Positions 12,681 through 23,690 of a stretch of DNA of 64,000 bases are shown piece after piece (the first letter of the stretch is position 1; every line of letters starts with the position of its first letter). Location of the stretch: contig NC_091009.1 in NCBI RefSeq assembly GCF_041146395.1, forward strand, positions 501,001 to 565,000, read 5' to 3'. The translations under genes and the position numbers were made by a program. The notes under the pieces are model-generated. The model was not told where the DNA came from, searched no databases, and saw only the letters and a list, made by a program, of their open reading frames with translations. The stretch is from Eulemur rufifrons (Eukaryota; Chordata; Mammalia; Primates; Lemuridae).

Positions 12681-13278
12681 TAAGGTTTAAGGTTAGGGTC
12701 AGGGTTGAGGGTTAGGGTGAGGGTTAACAGTTAGAGTTAGGGTAAGGGGGTTAGGGATAGGGTTAGGGTTAAGGGTTAGGTTTATGGTTCAGGTTTAAGG
12801 TTAGCATTAGAGGGTAGGGTTTGTGTAACTGTAGATCAGTGTTGGGTTTAGATCTCTAGGCATTAGGGTAAAGGTTAGGGTTAGGGTTAAGAGTTAGGGT
12901 TATGTTTAAAGGTTAGGATTGGGATTAGGCTTAAGGATTAAGGTTAAGGTTATGGGTTATGACTAAGGATCAACGGTTAGAGTTATTTTTAGGCGTAGGG
13001 TTAGGGTAAGGGGTTAGAGTTAGTGTTAGTGTTGTTGGTCGGGTTAAGGTTAGGGTTGGCGTTTCAGAATTAGGGATTAGGTGTTATGTTTATAGCTAGG
13101 AGTTAGGGTTAGAATTGCGGTATAGGGCTTGTTCTCAGGGTGTCATGCATTAACGTTAAGATAAGGGGTTAAAGTTAGGGTTACGGTGAGCTTTACCTGT
13201 TAAGGTGAGCAGTAGGATCAGGGTTAGGTGTTATGTTCTGGGTTAGGGTTATGGGTGAGGGGTAGGGCTTATCCTTAG

Positions 13279-13472
13279 GGCACGGGCCCTGTATGCACTA
13301 GGAGGCGAAGTTAGGGATCTGTGATGGTCGCTGGGAACCCACTCTATCGTTCGCAGTGTATGGGCCTCTGGGTTTCATGCAGGACACTGTGGCAGAGCCG
13401 GCTTTCATGCATGGCTTAGTAGGATTGTAGGCTTTCAAAACTCTGAGAAAGCAAGAAGTCTGAGAATTAGAT
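13279..13472 (+). repeat. Spacer block type A1 (reference copy)
   Basis: This non-telomeric block of about 194 bp begins CACGGGCCCTGTATGCACTA and has the A1 markers GGAGGCGAAGTTAGGGATC, GTGTATGGGCCTCTGGG and GCATGGCTTAGTAGGATTG. It ends in the shared GCTTTCAAAACTCTGAG and AAGAAGTCTGAGAATT. Other copies lie at about 17,371 and 21,455 on the + strand and about 27,380 and 32,435 on the minus strand. Hybrids with an A1 front half lie at about 35,985, 39,945 and 43,706. Confidence 0.85.
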
Positions 13473-13807
13473 ATCGGGTTAGGATTACGGCACGGTTTAG
13501 GGATGAAGATTAGTGTTAGGGAGAGGGCTTAGGGTTAGGGGTTAGGGTTAGGGTTAGGGTTGTTGGTAGGCTGAAGGTTAGGGTTGACGTTTTAGAATTA
13601 GGGATGAGGTGTTACGGTTATGACTATGGTTTAGGATTAGAATTATGGGATAGGGCTTCTTCTCAAGGTGTTTTGCATTCACGTTAAGTTAAGGGGCTAA
13701 GTTAGGGTTACGGGGAGGTTTATGTTTTAAGGTGAGCAATAGGATCAGGGTTAGGTGTTATGTTCAGGGTGAGGGTTATTTGTTAGGGGTAGTGTTTATA
13801 CTTAGCA

Positions 13808-14003
13808 TACGGGCCCTGTCTGCACTGGGAGGTGGGCGGGGTTTAGGGGGATGGAATTGTCCCCGGGAACCCACTCTATCGTACGCTGGGTATGGGCTCC
13901 TGGGTTTCATGCAGGACACAGTGGCAGAGCCCCCTTTTACTCATGGCATGGGAGGATTGTAGGCTTTCTAAACTCTGAGAAAGCAAGAAGTCTGAGAATT
14001 AGA
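13808..14003 (+). repeat. Spacer block type A2 (reference copy)
   Basis: This block is related to A1 along its length. It is distinguished by the GGGGGATGGAATTGTCCC front and by GAGCCCCCTTTTACTCATGG in the middle. Other copies lie at about 17,900 (+), 29,095 (-) and 31,905 (-). A1 and A2 start about 530 bp apart in the complete unit. Confidence 0.85.
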
Positions 14004-15624
14004 TTTAGGGGTAGGATTATGGTAATGTTTAGGGATGAAGGTTAGTGTCAGGGTGGTGTCTTGGGTTAGGGGTTGGGGTTAAAGGTTAGTGTTAGGTTTA
14101 ACAGTTACAGTTAGGTTTATGGTTAAGTTTCAGGGTTAGGGTTAAGGTTTGGGTTTAGCGTTTGGCACAGGGGATGACTTCAATGTTAGCTTTATGGTTA
14201 AAGATTAGGATTAGTGTTAGTGTGAGGGTTAATGGTAAGGGTCAAGATTAATGGTTCAGGTTGGGGTTAGGCTTCGGTTTAGGGTTAGGGGTTAGGGTTA
14301 GGCTTAGGGTTAAGGGATAGGATTAGGGTTAAGTGTTGGGCTTAGGGTTAGGGTTTAGTGTTAGGGTTATCGTTAAGGATTAGGGTTAGGGTCAGGGTTA
14401 AATGTTTGGGTGCGGGTAATGGTTAGGGTCAGGGTTAAGGTTTACGGATAGGGTTAGTGTTAAGGGTTACGGGTAGGTTTAGGGTTCAGGGTTAGAGTTA
14501 GCATTAGGGCTTAAGGTTAGGATTAGGTGGTAGGTTACATTTAGGTTTAGATCTAGGCGTTAGAGTAAGGGTTAAGAGATAGGGTTAGGTTTAATGCTTA
14601 GGATTAGGGTTAGGGTTTTGGGTTAAAGTAAGTGTTAGGGGTTAGGTTTAAGGATCAAAGGTTAGGGTTATGTTTAGTTGTAGGGTTAGGGATAAGGGAT
14701 AAGATTGGCGTAAGGGTTTTCCTTACTTTTATGGTTAAGGGTCACGCTTAGATTAAAGGTTAAGTTTAGTGTTAAGGGTTATGGTGAGGGTTAACGGTTA
14801 CGGTAAAGGTTAAGCGTTAGTGTTAGGGATTAGCGATTAGGGTTTTTGGTAAGCGTTAGGGTTAGGAGTTAGTGTTTTATGAAGGGGTATGGTTAGAATT
14901 AGGATTGGGGTTAGTGTTAGGGTTAGGTTTAGGGGTTAGGTTTAGGGTAAAAGGATAGGATTAGGGTTAAGGGTTGGGCTCAGATTTAGGGTTAAAGTTT
15001 AGTGTTCGGGTTAATGTTTAGTGTTATGGTCCAGTTTAAGTGTTAGGGTGAGGGTTAACGGTTAGGATTAGGCTTAGAGGTTGGGGATATAGTGAGGGTT
15101 CAGTGTTAAGGTTAGGTTTAGGGTTCAGGGTTAGGGTTAGCTTTAGGGGCTATGGTTAGGGTTAGGTGTTAGGTTAGTGTCAGGGTTAGGTCTAGTCGTG
15201 AGGGTAAGGTTTAGGGTTAGCTTTAAGAGCTAGGGTTAGGTTTAAAGGTTAGGATTAGGATTAAGGTTAAAGGTTAGGGTAAGGCTTAGGGGTTAGGGTG
15301 AAGGGTTAAGGGTTTTTGTTAGGCATAGCGTTGGGGTTAGAAGTAAGAGTTACTGTCAGTGTTAGGGTTGTAGGCAGGGTTACGGTTAGGGTTAGCGGTT
15401 TAGAATTAGGGTTAGGGATTAGGTGTTCCAGTGATGAATAGGAGATAGGGTGAGAATTAGTGGATAGGGGTTGTTCTCAGGGAATGGGTTATGCACTAAC
15501 GTTAGGATAAGAGGTTAAAGTTAGGCTCACGGTCAGTTTTACGTGTTAAGGGGAGAAATAGGAACAGGGTTGGGTGTTATGTTCAGGGTGAGGGATATCT
15601 GTTACAGGTATTGTTTATGCTTAG

Positions 15625-15820
15625 CGCACGGGCCCTGTCTGCATTAGGCGGGGGAGGAGGTTCGGGGGCTGGGATTGTCACCAGGATCCCACTGTATCGT
15701 CCTCTGGGTATGGGCCCGTGGGTTTCATGCAGGACACAGTGGTAGAGCCTCCTTTCACGCATGGCATGGGAGGATTGCAGGCTTTCTAAACTCTAAGAAA
15801 GCAAGAAGTCTGAGAATTAG
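15625..15820 (+). repeat. Spacer block type A3 (reference copy)
   Basis: This is the most abundant block. Markers are GGGGGCTGGGATTGT, GGGCCCGTGGGTTTCATG, CCTCCTTTCACGCATGG and GGATTGCAGGCTTTCTAAAC. Further + strand copies lie at about 19,708 and 22,828. Minus-strand copies lie at about 24,205, 26,305, 30,773, 34,111, 38,010 and 41,833, and then once in every 1.88-kb monomer from 45,363 to the end. Confidence 0.88.
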
Positions 15821-16366
15821 ATTTAGGGTTAGGATTATGGTTAGGGTTAAGGATGAAGTTTAGTGTTAGGGTGAGGGCTTAGGGTTAGTGATTAGGGTTA
15901 GGGTTAAAGGTTACTCTTAGGTTTAACAGTTACAGTTCGGTTTAGGGTTGAGGTTTACGGTTAGGGTTAAGATGAGGGGTTAGGGTTTGGTATAGGGTTA
16001 GGGTTAGGTACAGGGTTAGGGTTAAGTGTTAGAATTAGGGTTGAAGATTAGGATTAGGGTTAGGATTAAAGGTTAGCGTGAGAGTTAACGGTTAGGGTTA
16101 AGGTTAAGAGTTAGTGTTAGGGTTTAGGTTTAGGGTTAAGTGTTAGGGTTAGTTTTAGGGTTCGAGTTATTTGTTAGGGTTTGTGTTAGAGGTTAGGGTT
16201 TGGTTTACTGTTCAGGGTTAGGGTTACGTTTAGGGGTTAGCATTAGGGTTAAGGATTAGGTTTAGGGTAAGGGTTTAGAGTTAGTGTTCGTCTTTAGGCT
16301 CGGGGCTTAGGTTCAGGGTCAGGGGTTAGAGTTGGTGGTAGGGCTTAGATTTAGCGGTCAGGTTAA

Positions 16367-16550
16367 GGGCACAGGAGCTGTTTAATCTATGGTGAGAGGG
16401 GTCTGTTCGGAGTCACCACAAAGCACAACATCATTCCCTGGGCCCTGGGACAAGACCTACATGCAGGACTCAGGCGGAGCCTCATCTCACACATGGCATG
16501 GCTGTATTTTAGGCTTGCTTCACTCTGGGAATGGAAGTAGTGTGAGAATT
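16367..16550 (+). repeat. Spacer block type B (reference copy)
   Basis: This block of about 184 bp begins GGGCACAGGAGCTG. It carries AACATCATTCCCTGGGCCCT, ACATGCAGGACTCAGG and CACATGGCATGGCTGTATT, and ends with GGAAGTAGTGTGAGAATT. It follows the same order of elements as the A blocks (GGGC.C..GGCCCTG-like front, CATGCAGGAC middle, GTAGGC then GAGAATTAG end), so A and B look like diverged paralogues. Other copies: + strand about 20,456, 21,862 and 23,352; minus strand 25,594, 28,392, 30,059, 33,399, 36,945, 40,903 and 44,661. None occurs after 44,850. Confidence 0.85.
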
Positions 16551-16780
16551 AGGGTTAGGGTTGGGGTTAGGGGTTGCAAGTTAGGGGTTAGGTTTTGACT
16601 CAGGGTTAGGTGGTAGGGATTAGTGGTTAGGGTTAGAGTTAGTGTTACGGGTTAAGTGTTAAGTCTGCTTTAGGGGGCCATGGTAAGTTTTAGGTTTGGA
16701 GTTAGCGTTAGGGTTAGGGTTTAGGGTTAAGGGATAGGGTTAGGGTTAAGGGTTAGGCTTAGGTTTCGGGTTCAGGTTTA

Positions 16781-19700
16781 GGGTTAGGGTCAGGGTTAAG
16801 GGTTAGGGTGAGGGTGAAGAGTTAGGGTTAGGGTTACGGGATTAGGGATAGGTTTAGGGTTAAGGGTCAGGTGTATGGTTCAGGTTTAAGGTTAGCATTA
16901 GGGGGTTATCGTTAGTGTTACCTGTAGGTCAGTGTTGGGGTTAGATCTCTAGGCATTAGGGTAAAGGTTAGGGTTAGGGTTAATTGTTAGGGTTATGTTT
17001 AATGGTTAGGATTGGGATTAGGGTTAAGGGTTAGGGTTAAGGTTAGAGGTTATGACTAAGGATCAACGGTTAGTGTTATTTTTGGGCATAGGTTTAGCAT
17101 AAGCGGTTAGGGTTAGCGTTAGTGTTGTTCGTAGCGTTAAGGTTAGGGTTGGCGTTTCACAATTAGGGATTAGGTGTTATGGTTATGGCTAGAAGTTAGG
17201 GTTAGAATTACGGTATAGGGCTTGCTCTAGGATGTCATGCATTTACCTTAAGATAAGGGGTTAAAGTTAGGGTTACGGTGAGCTTTACCTGTTAAGGTGA
17301 GCAGTAGGATCAGGGTTAGGTGTTATGTTCTGGGTTAGGGTTATGGGTGAGGGGTAGGGTTTATCCTTAGGGCACGGGCCCTGTATGCACTAGGAGGCGA
17401 AGTTAGGGATCTGTGATGGTCGCTGGGAACCCACTCTATCGTACGCAGTGTATGGGCCTCTGGGTTTCATGCAGGACACTGTGGCAGAGCCGGCTTTCAT
17501 GCATGGCTTAGTAGGATTGTAGGCTTTCAAAACTCTGAGAAAGCAAGGAGTCTGAGAATTAGATTTTGGGTTAGGATTACGGCACGGTTTAGGGATGAAG
17601 ATTAGTGTTAGGGAGAGGGCTTAGGGTTAGGGGTTAGGGTTAGGTTTAGGGTTGTTGGTAGGGTGAAGGTTAGGGTTGACGTTTTAGAATTAGGGATGAG
17701 GTATTACGGTTATGACTATGGTTTAGGATTAGAATTATAGGATAGGGCTTCTTCTCAAGGTGTTATGCATTCACGTTAAGTTAAGGGGCTAAGTTAGGGT
17801 TACGGAGAGGTTTATGTTTTAAGCTGAGCAATAGGATCAGGGCTAGGTATTATGTTCAGGGTGAGGGTTATCTGTTAGGGGTAGTGTTTATACTTAGCGT
17901 ACGGGCTCTGTCTGCACTGGGCGGGGGGCGGGGGTTAGGGGGATGGGATTGTCGCCGAGAACCCACTCTATCGTACGCTGGTTATGGGCTCCTGGGTTTC
18001 ATGCAGGACACAGTGGCAGAGCCCCCTTTTACTCATGGCATGGGAGGATTGTAGGCTTTCTAAACTCTGAGAAAGCAAGAAGTCTGAGAATTAGATTTAG
18101 GGGTAGGATTATGGTAATGTTTAGGGATGAAGATTAGTGTCAGGGTGGGGTCTTAGGTTAGGGGTTGGGGTTAAAGGTTAGTGTTAGGTTTAACAGTTAC
18201 AGTTAGGTTTACGGTTAAGTTTCAGGGTTAGGGTTAAGGTTTGGGTTTAGCGTTTGGCACAGGGGTAGGCTTCAATGTTAGCTTTATGGTTAAAGATTAG
18301 GATTAGTGTTAGTGTGAGGGTTAATGGTAAGGGTCAAGATTAATGGTTCAGGTTGGGGTTAGGCTTAGGTTTAGGGTTAGGAGTTATGGTTAGGCTTAGG
18401 GTTAAGGGATAGGATTAGGGTTAAGTGTTGGGCTTAGGGTTAGTGTTTAGTGTTAGGGTTATCATTAAGGATTAGGGTTAGGGTCAGGGTTAAATGTTTG
18501 GGTGCGGGTAATGGTTAGGGTCAGGGTTAAGGTTTATGGATAGGGTTAGTGTTAAGGGTTACGGGTAGGTTTAGGGTTCAGGGTTAGAATTAGCATTAGG
18601 GCTTAAGGTTAGGATTAGGTGGTAGGTTACATTTAGGGTTAGATCTAGGCGTTAGAGTAAGGATTAAGAGATAGGGTTAGGTTTAATGCTTAGGATTAGG
18701 GTTAGGGTTTGGGGTAAAAGTAAGTGTTAGGGAAAAGGTTTAAGTATCAAAGGTTAGGGTTATGTTTAGCTGTAGTGTTAAGGTTAGGGATAAGGGATAA
18801 GATTGGCATAAGGGTTTTCCTTACTGTTAGCGTTAAGGGTTACGCTTAGATTAAAGGTTAAGGTTAGGGTCAGTGTTAAGGGTTAGGGTGAGTGTTAACG
18901 GTTACGGTAAAGGTTAAGCGTTAGTGTTAGGGATTAGCGATTAGGGTATTTGGTAAGTGTTAGGGTTAGGAGTTAGTGTTTTATGAAAGGTTATGGTTAG
19001 AGTTAGGATTGGGGTTAGTGTTAGGGTTAGGGTTAGGGTAAAAGGATAGGATTAGGGTTAAGGGTTGGGCTCAGGGTTAGGGTTAAATTTTAGTATTAGG
19101 GTTAATGTTTAGTGTTATGGTCCACTGTAAGTGTTAGGGTGAGGGTTAACGGTTAGGATTAGGCTTAGAGGTTGGGGATATAGTGAGGGTTCAGTGTTAG
19201 GGTTAGGTTTAGGGTTCAGGGTTAGGGTTAGCTTTAGGGGTTACGGTTAGGTGTTAGGTTACTGTCAGGGTTGGGTCTAGTCGTGAGGGTAAGGTTTAGG
19301 GTTAGCTTTAAGAGCTAGGGTTAGGTTTAATGGTTAAGATTAGGATTAGGTTTAAGGGTTAGGGTAAGGCTTAGGGGTTAGGGTCAAGGGTTAAGGGTTT
19401 CTGTTAGGCATAGCGTTGGGATTAGAAGTAAGGGTTACTGTCAGTGTTAGGGTTGTAGGCAGGGTTCCGGTTAGGGTTAGTGGTTTAGAATTAGGGTTAG
19501 GGATTAGGTGTTACAGTTTTGACTAGGAGATAGGGTTAGAATTATGAGATAGGGGTTGTTCTCAGGGAATGGGTTATGCATTAACGTTAGGATAAGAGGT
19601 TAAAGTTAGGCTCACGGTCAGTTTTACGTGTTAAGGGGAGAAATAGGAACAGGGTTAGGTGTTATGTTCAGGGTGAGGGATATCTGTTACATGTATTGTT

Positions 19701-20870
19701 TATGCTTAGCGCACGGGCTATGTCTGCCTTAGGAAAGGGCGGGGGGAGGTTAGGGGGCTGGGATTGTCACCAGGATCCCACTGTATCGTACTCTGGTTAT
19801 GGGCCCGTGGGTTTCATGCAGGACACAGTGGTAGATCCTCCTTTCACGCATGGCATGGGAGGATTGCAGGCTTCCTAAACTCTAAGAAAGCAAGAAGTCT
19901 GAGAATTAGATTTAGGGTTAGGATTATGGTTAGGGTTAAGGATGAAGTTTAGTGCTAGGGTGAGGGCTTAGGGTTAGGGATTAGGGTTAGGGTTAAAGGT
20001 TACTCTTAGGTTTAATGGTTACAGTTCAGTTTAGGGTTGAGGTTTACAGTTAGGGTTAATATGAGGGGTTAGTGTTTGGTATAGGGTTAGGGTTAGGTAC
20101 AGGGTTAGGGTTATATGTTAGGTTTAGGGTTGAAGATTAGGATTAGGGTTAGGATTAAAGGTTAGTGTGAGAGTTAACGGTTAGGGTTAAGGTTAAGAGT
20201 TAGGGTTAGGGTTTAGGTTTAGGGTTAAGGGTTAGATTTCGTTTTAGGGTTAGAGTTATATGTTATGGTTTGTGTTAGAGTTTAGGGTTAGGTTTACTGT
20301 TCACGGTTAGGGTTACGTTTAGGGGTTAGCATTAGGGTTAGGGATTAGGTTTAGGGTAAGGGTTTAGAGTTAGTGTTGGGCTTTAGGCTCGCAGCTTAGG
20401 TTCAGGGTCAGGGGTTAGGGTTGGTGGTAGGGCTTAGATTTAGCGGTCAGTTTAAGGGCACAGGACCTGGTTAATCTACGGTGAGAGGGGTGCGGTCGGA
20501 GTCACCACGAAAGCACAACATCATTCCCTGGGCCCTGGGACAAGACCTACATGCAGGACTCAGGCGGAGCCTCATCTCACACATGGCATGGCTGTATTGT
20601 AGGCTTGCTTCACTCGGGAATGGAAGTAGTGTGAGAATTAGGGTTAGGGTTGGGGTTAGGGGTTTCGAGTTAGGGGTTTGGTTTCGAGTCAGGGTTAAGT
20701 GGTAGGGATTAGTGATTAGGGTTAGAGTTAGTGTTACGAGTTATGTGTTAAGTCTGGTTAGGGGGCCAGGGTAAGGTTTAGGTTTGGAGTTAGCGTTAGG
20801 GTTAGGCGTTAGGGTTAAGGGATAGGGTTAGGGTTAAGGGTTAGGCTTAGGGTTAGGGTTCAGGTTTAGG
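16781..20870 (+). repeat. 4.09-kb telomeric higher-order unit, copy 2
   Basis: This copy has the same block order as copy 1: A1 about 17,371, A2 about 17,900, A3 about 19,708, B about 20,456. The degenerate telomeric filler also matches copy 1 position by position, including odd landmarks such as GGCACAGGGG near 18,256 and ATAAGATTGGCATAAGGG near 18,797. The filler itself was therefore duplicated with the blocks and did not arise as fresh telomere repeat. Confidence 0.9.
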
Positions 20871-23560
20871 GTTAGGGTCAGGGTTAAGGGTTAGGGTCAG
20901 GGTTAACAGTTAGGGTTAGGGGGTTAGGGATAGGTTTAGGGTTAAGGGTCAAGGCTATGGTTCAGGTTTAAGGTTAGCATTAGGGGGTTAGCGTTAGTGT
21001 TAACTGTAGGTCAGTGTTGGGTTTAGATCTCTAGGCATTAGGGTAAAGGTTAGGGTTAGGGTTAATTGTTAGGGTTATGTTTAATGGTTAGGATTGGGAT
21101 TAGCGTGAAGAGTTAGGGTTAAGGTTAGGGGTTATGACTAAGGATCAACGGTTAGGGTTATTTTTATGTGTAGGGTTAGCGTAAGGGGTTAGGGTTATTG
21201 TTAGTGTTGTTCGGAGGGTTAAGGTTAGGGTTGGCGTTTCACAATTAGGGATTAGGTGTTATGGTTATGGCTAGGAGTTAGGGTTAGAATTACGGTATAG
21301 GTCTTGTTCTCAGGGTGTCATGCATTAACGTTATGATAAGGGCTTAAAGTTAGGGTTACGGTGAGCTTTACCTGTTAAGGTGAGCAGTAGGATCAGGGTT
21401 AGGTGTTATGTTCTGGGTTAGGGTTATGGGTGAAGGGTAGGGTTTATCCTTAGGGCACGGGCCCTGTATGCACTAGGAGGCGAAGTTAGGGATCTGTGAT
21501 GATCCCTGGGAACCCATTCTTTAGTACGCAGTGTATGGGCCTCTGGGTTTCATGCAGGACACTGTGGTAGAGCGGGCTTTCATGCATGGCTTAGTAGGAT
21601 TGTAGGCTTTCAAAACTCTGAGAATTAGATTTCGGGTTAGGATTACGGCACGGTTTAGGGATGAATATTAGTGTTAGGGTGAGTGCTTAGGGTTTGAGGT
21701 TAGGGTTAGGGGTAGGGTTCATCGTTAGGGTTACGTTTAGGCAGTAGGGTTATGGGTTAGGAATAGGGTAAGGGTTTAATGTTAGTGATGGGCGTTAGGG
21801 TCAGGGCTTAAGTTTAGGGTTAGGGGTTAGTGTTAGGGCTTAGATTTAGAGGTTATTTTAAGGGCACAGGACCTGTGTAATCTATGGTGAGAAGTGTGCG
21901 GAATGGGTCATCGCCACACCACACCATCGTACCCTAGGCCTTGGGCCCAGACCTACATGTAGGTCTCAGGCAGAGCCTCTTCTCACGCATGGCATGGTTT
22001 TATTGTAGGCTTGGCTAACTCTGAGAATGGAGGAAGTGTGAGAATTATGGTTATGATTAGGGTTAGGTGTTTGGGGTTAGGGGTTAGTGTTCGAGTGAGG
22101 GTTAGGGGTTAGGGATTAGGGGTTAGGGTTAATGTTAGCATTAGGGGTTAACGGTTAGGGTTGGGTTAGGGACTAGGGTTAGATTTAGGGTTGGGGTAGG
22201 GTTAGGGTTAGGGGTTAGGGTTAGGGTTAAGGGATAGGATTAGGGTTAAGGGTTAAGGCTTAGGGTTAGCATTAAGGGATGTGTTAGGGTTAAGGGTTAG
22301 GGTTATGGTCCGAGTTAAGGGTTAGGATGAGGGTTAACAGTTAGGGTTATAAGTTAGGGATAGTGTTAGGATTAAGGTCTAGGGTTAGGGTTAGAGGTAG
22401 TTTTACTGCTAAGATTAGGTCTAGGCATTAAGGTAAGGGTTAGTGTTAGGATTAGGTTTAATTGTTAGGATTAGGATCAGAATTAAGGGTTAGGCTTAGG
22501 GTTAGGGGATAGGGTTAGGGTTTAGGGTAAACTTTTAAGGTTATGTTTAGGGATAAGGTTAGGGTTAGCGTTTAAGGTTAGGGTTAGTATTAGGGTTGTT
22601 TGTAGGGTTAAGGTAATGTTTAGTGGTTAGAATTAGGGTTAGGGATTAGGGGTTACTGTTATGGCTAGGAGTTTGGGTTAGTATTAAGTGATAGGGGTTG
22701 TTCTTAGCATAAGTGTTATGCATTAACGTTAGAATAAGTGGTTATAGTTAGGTTTACGGTGAGGTTTATGTGTTAAGGTGAGCAATAGGATCAGGGTTAG
22801 AATTATGAGTGAGGGGTAGGGTTTTGCTTAGGGTATGGGCCCTGTCTGCCCTAGGAGTGGGATTGAGGGGGATGCGATTGTCACCAGAAACCCACTCTAT
22901 CGTATGCAGGGTATGGGCCCATGGGTTTCTTGTAGGACACTGGCAGAGCCTGATTTCACGCATGGTAAAGGAGGATTGTAAGCTTTCCAATCTCTAAGAA
23001 AGTAAGAAGTCTGAGAATTAGATTTAGGGTTAGGATTATCGTTATGGTTAGGGATGAAGTTTAATCTTAGGGTGAGGGCTTCGGGTAAGGGGATAGGGTT
23101 AGTTATAGGGTTAAAAGTTACTGTTAGGTTTAACAGTTACAGTTAGACTTAGGGTTTAGGTTTAGGGTTAGGGTTAAGCTTAGGGGTTACGGTTTGGTAC
23201 AGGGTTAGGGTTAAGTGTTAGGGTTAGGGTTAAAGATCATGACTAGGGTTAGAGTTAAGGGTTAGTTTGAGTGTTAACAGTTAGGGTTAAGGATAACTTT
23301 TCGGGTTAGGGGTTAGGATTAGTGTTCGGGCTGAGATTTAGCGGTTAGTTTAAGGGCACAGGACCTGTTTAATCTATGGTGAGAGTGGTGCACAGGGTCG
23401 CTGCGACACGACACCACCATACGCTGGGCCTTGGGCCAAGACCTACATACAGGGCTCAGGTGGAGCCTCTTCTCACGCATGACATGGCCGTATTGTAGGC
23501 TTGGTTAACTCTGAGAATGGAAGAAGTGTGAGAAATCGGGTTAGGGCTGGCTGTAGGTGT
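20871..23560 (+). repeat. Incomplete, rearranged third telomeric unit
   Basis: The unit starts as a third copy (A1 at about 21,455, with a short deletion in its tail at about 21,615). Then the order breaks: B follows directly at about 21,862, then an A3-like block at about 22,828 with TTTCTTGTAGGACAC in place of the usual CATGCAGGACAC, then another B at about 23,352-23,536. Filler is TTAGGG-like throughout. It ends at the strand switch near 23,560. Confidence 0.8.
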
Positions 23561-23580
23561 TTTTAACCCCTAACCCTAAC
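23537..23580. other. Head-to-head switch of telomeric strand
   Basis: Left of here telomeric hexamers read TTAGGG on the + strand (last clear one at about 23,550). Right of about 23,574 they read CCCTAA and do so to the end of the window. The short joint between, CTGGCTGTAGGTGTTTTTAA, is neither. The arrangement TTAGGG-then-CCCTAA is the one produced by end-to-end fusion of two chromosome ends, as at human 2q13, but an internal inversion or an assembly join would look the same. Confidence 0.85.
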
Positions 23581-23642
23581 ACTAACCCCAAGGTTAAATC
23601 TAACCGTAACCCTTACGCCAACCCTAACCCTAACCCTAACCC

Positions 23643-23690
23643 CTCTCACTGTAGAATAAACAGGTCCTGTGCCCTTAAACTAACCGCTAA
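23643..23690 (-). repeat. Truncated B block beside the strand switch
   Basis: Only the front of a B block remains, in reverse orientation: CTCTCACTGTAGAATAAACA, then GGTCCTGTGCCCTTAAACTA. The CATGCAGGAC middle and the GTGTGAGAATT end are missing and replaced by CCCTAA repeats. It faces the complete B block at 23,352-23,536 across the switch, giving an A3-B | B'-A3 order that is roughly but not exactly palindromic. Confidence 0.75.

Larger units (their letters stand above)
12681..16780 (+). repeat. 4.09-kb telomeric higher-order unit, copy 1
   Basis: Degenerate TTAGGG hexamers on the + strand are interrupted by four spacer blocks: A1 (13,279-13,472), A2 (13,808-14,003), A3 (15,625-15,820) and B (16,367-16,550). 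Each landmark recurs about 4,085-4,092 bp later, which defines the unit length. The telomeric filler is diverged: most hexamers carry a substitution or indel (TTAAGG, TTAGTG, TCAGGG), and perfect runs rarely exceed four repeats. It is therefore interstitial or subtelomeric, not a live telomere tract. Confidence 0.9.
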
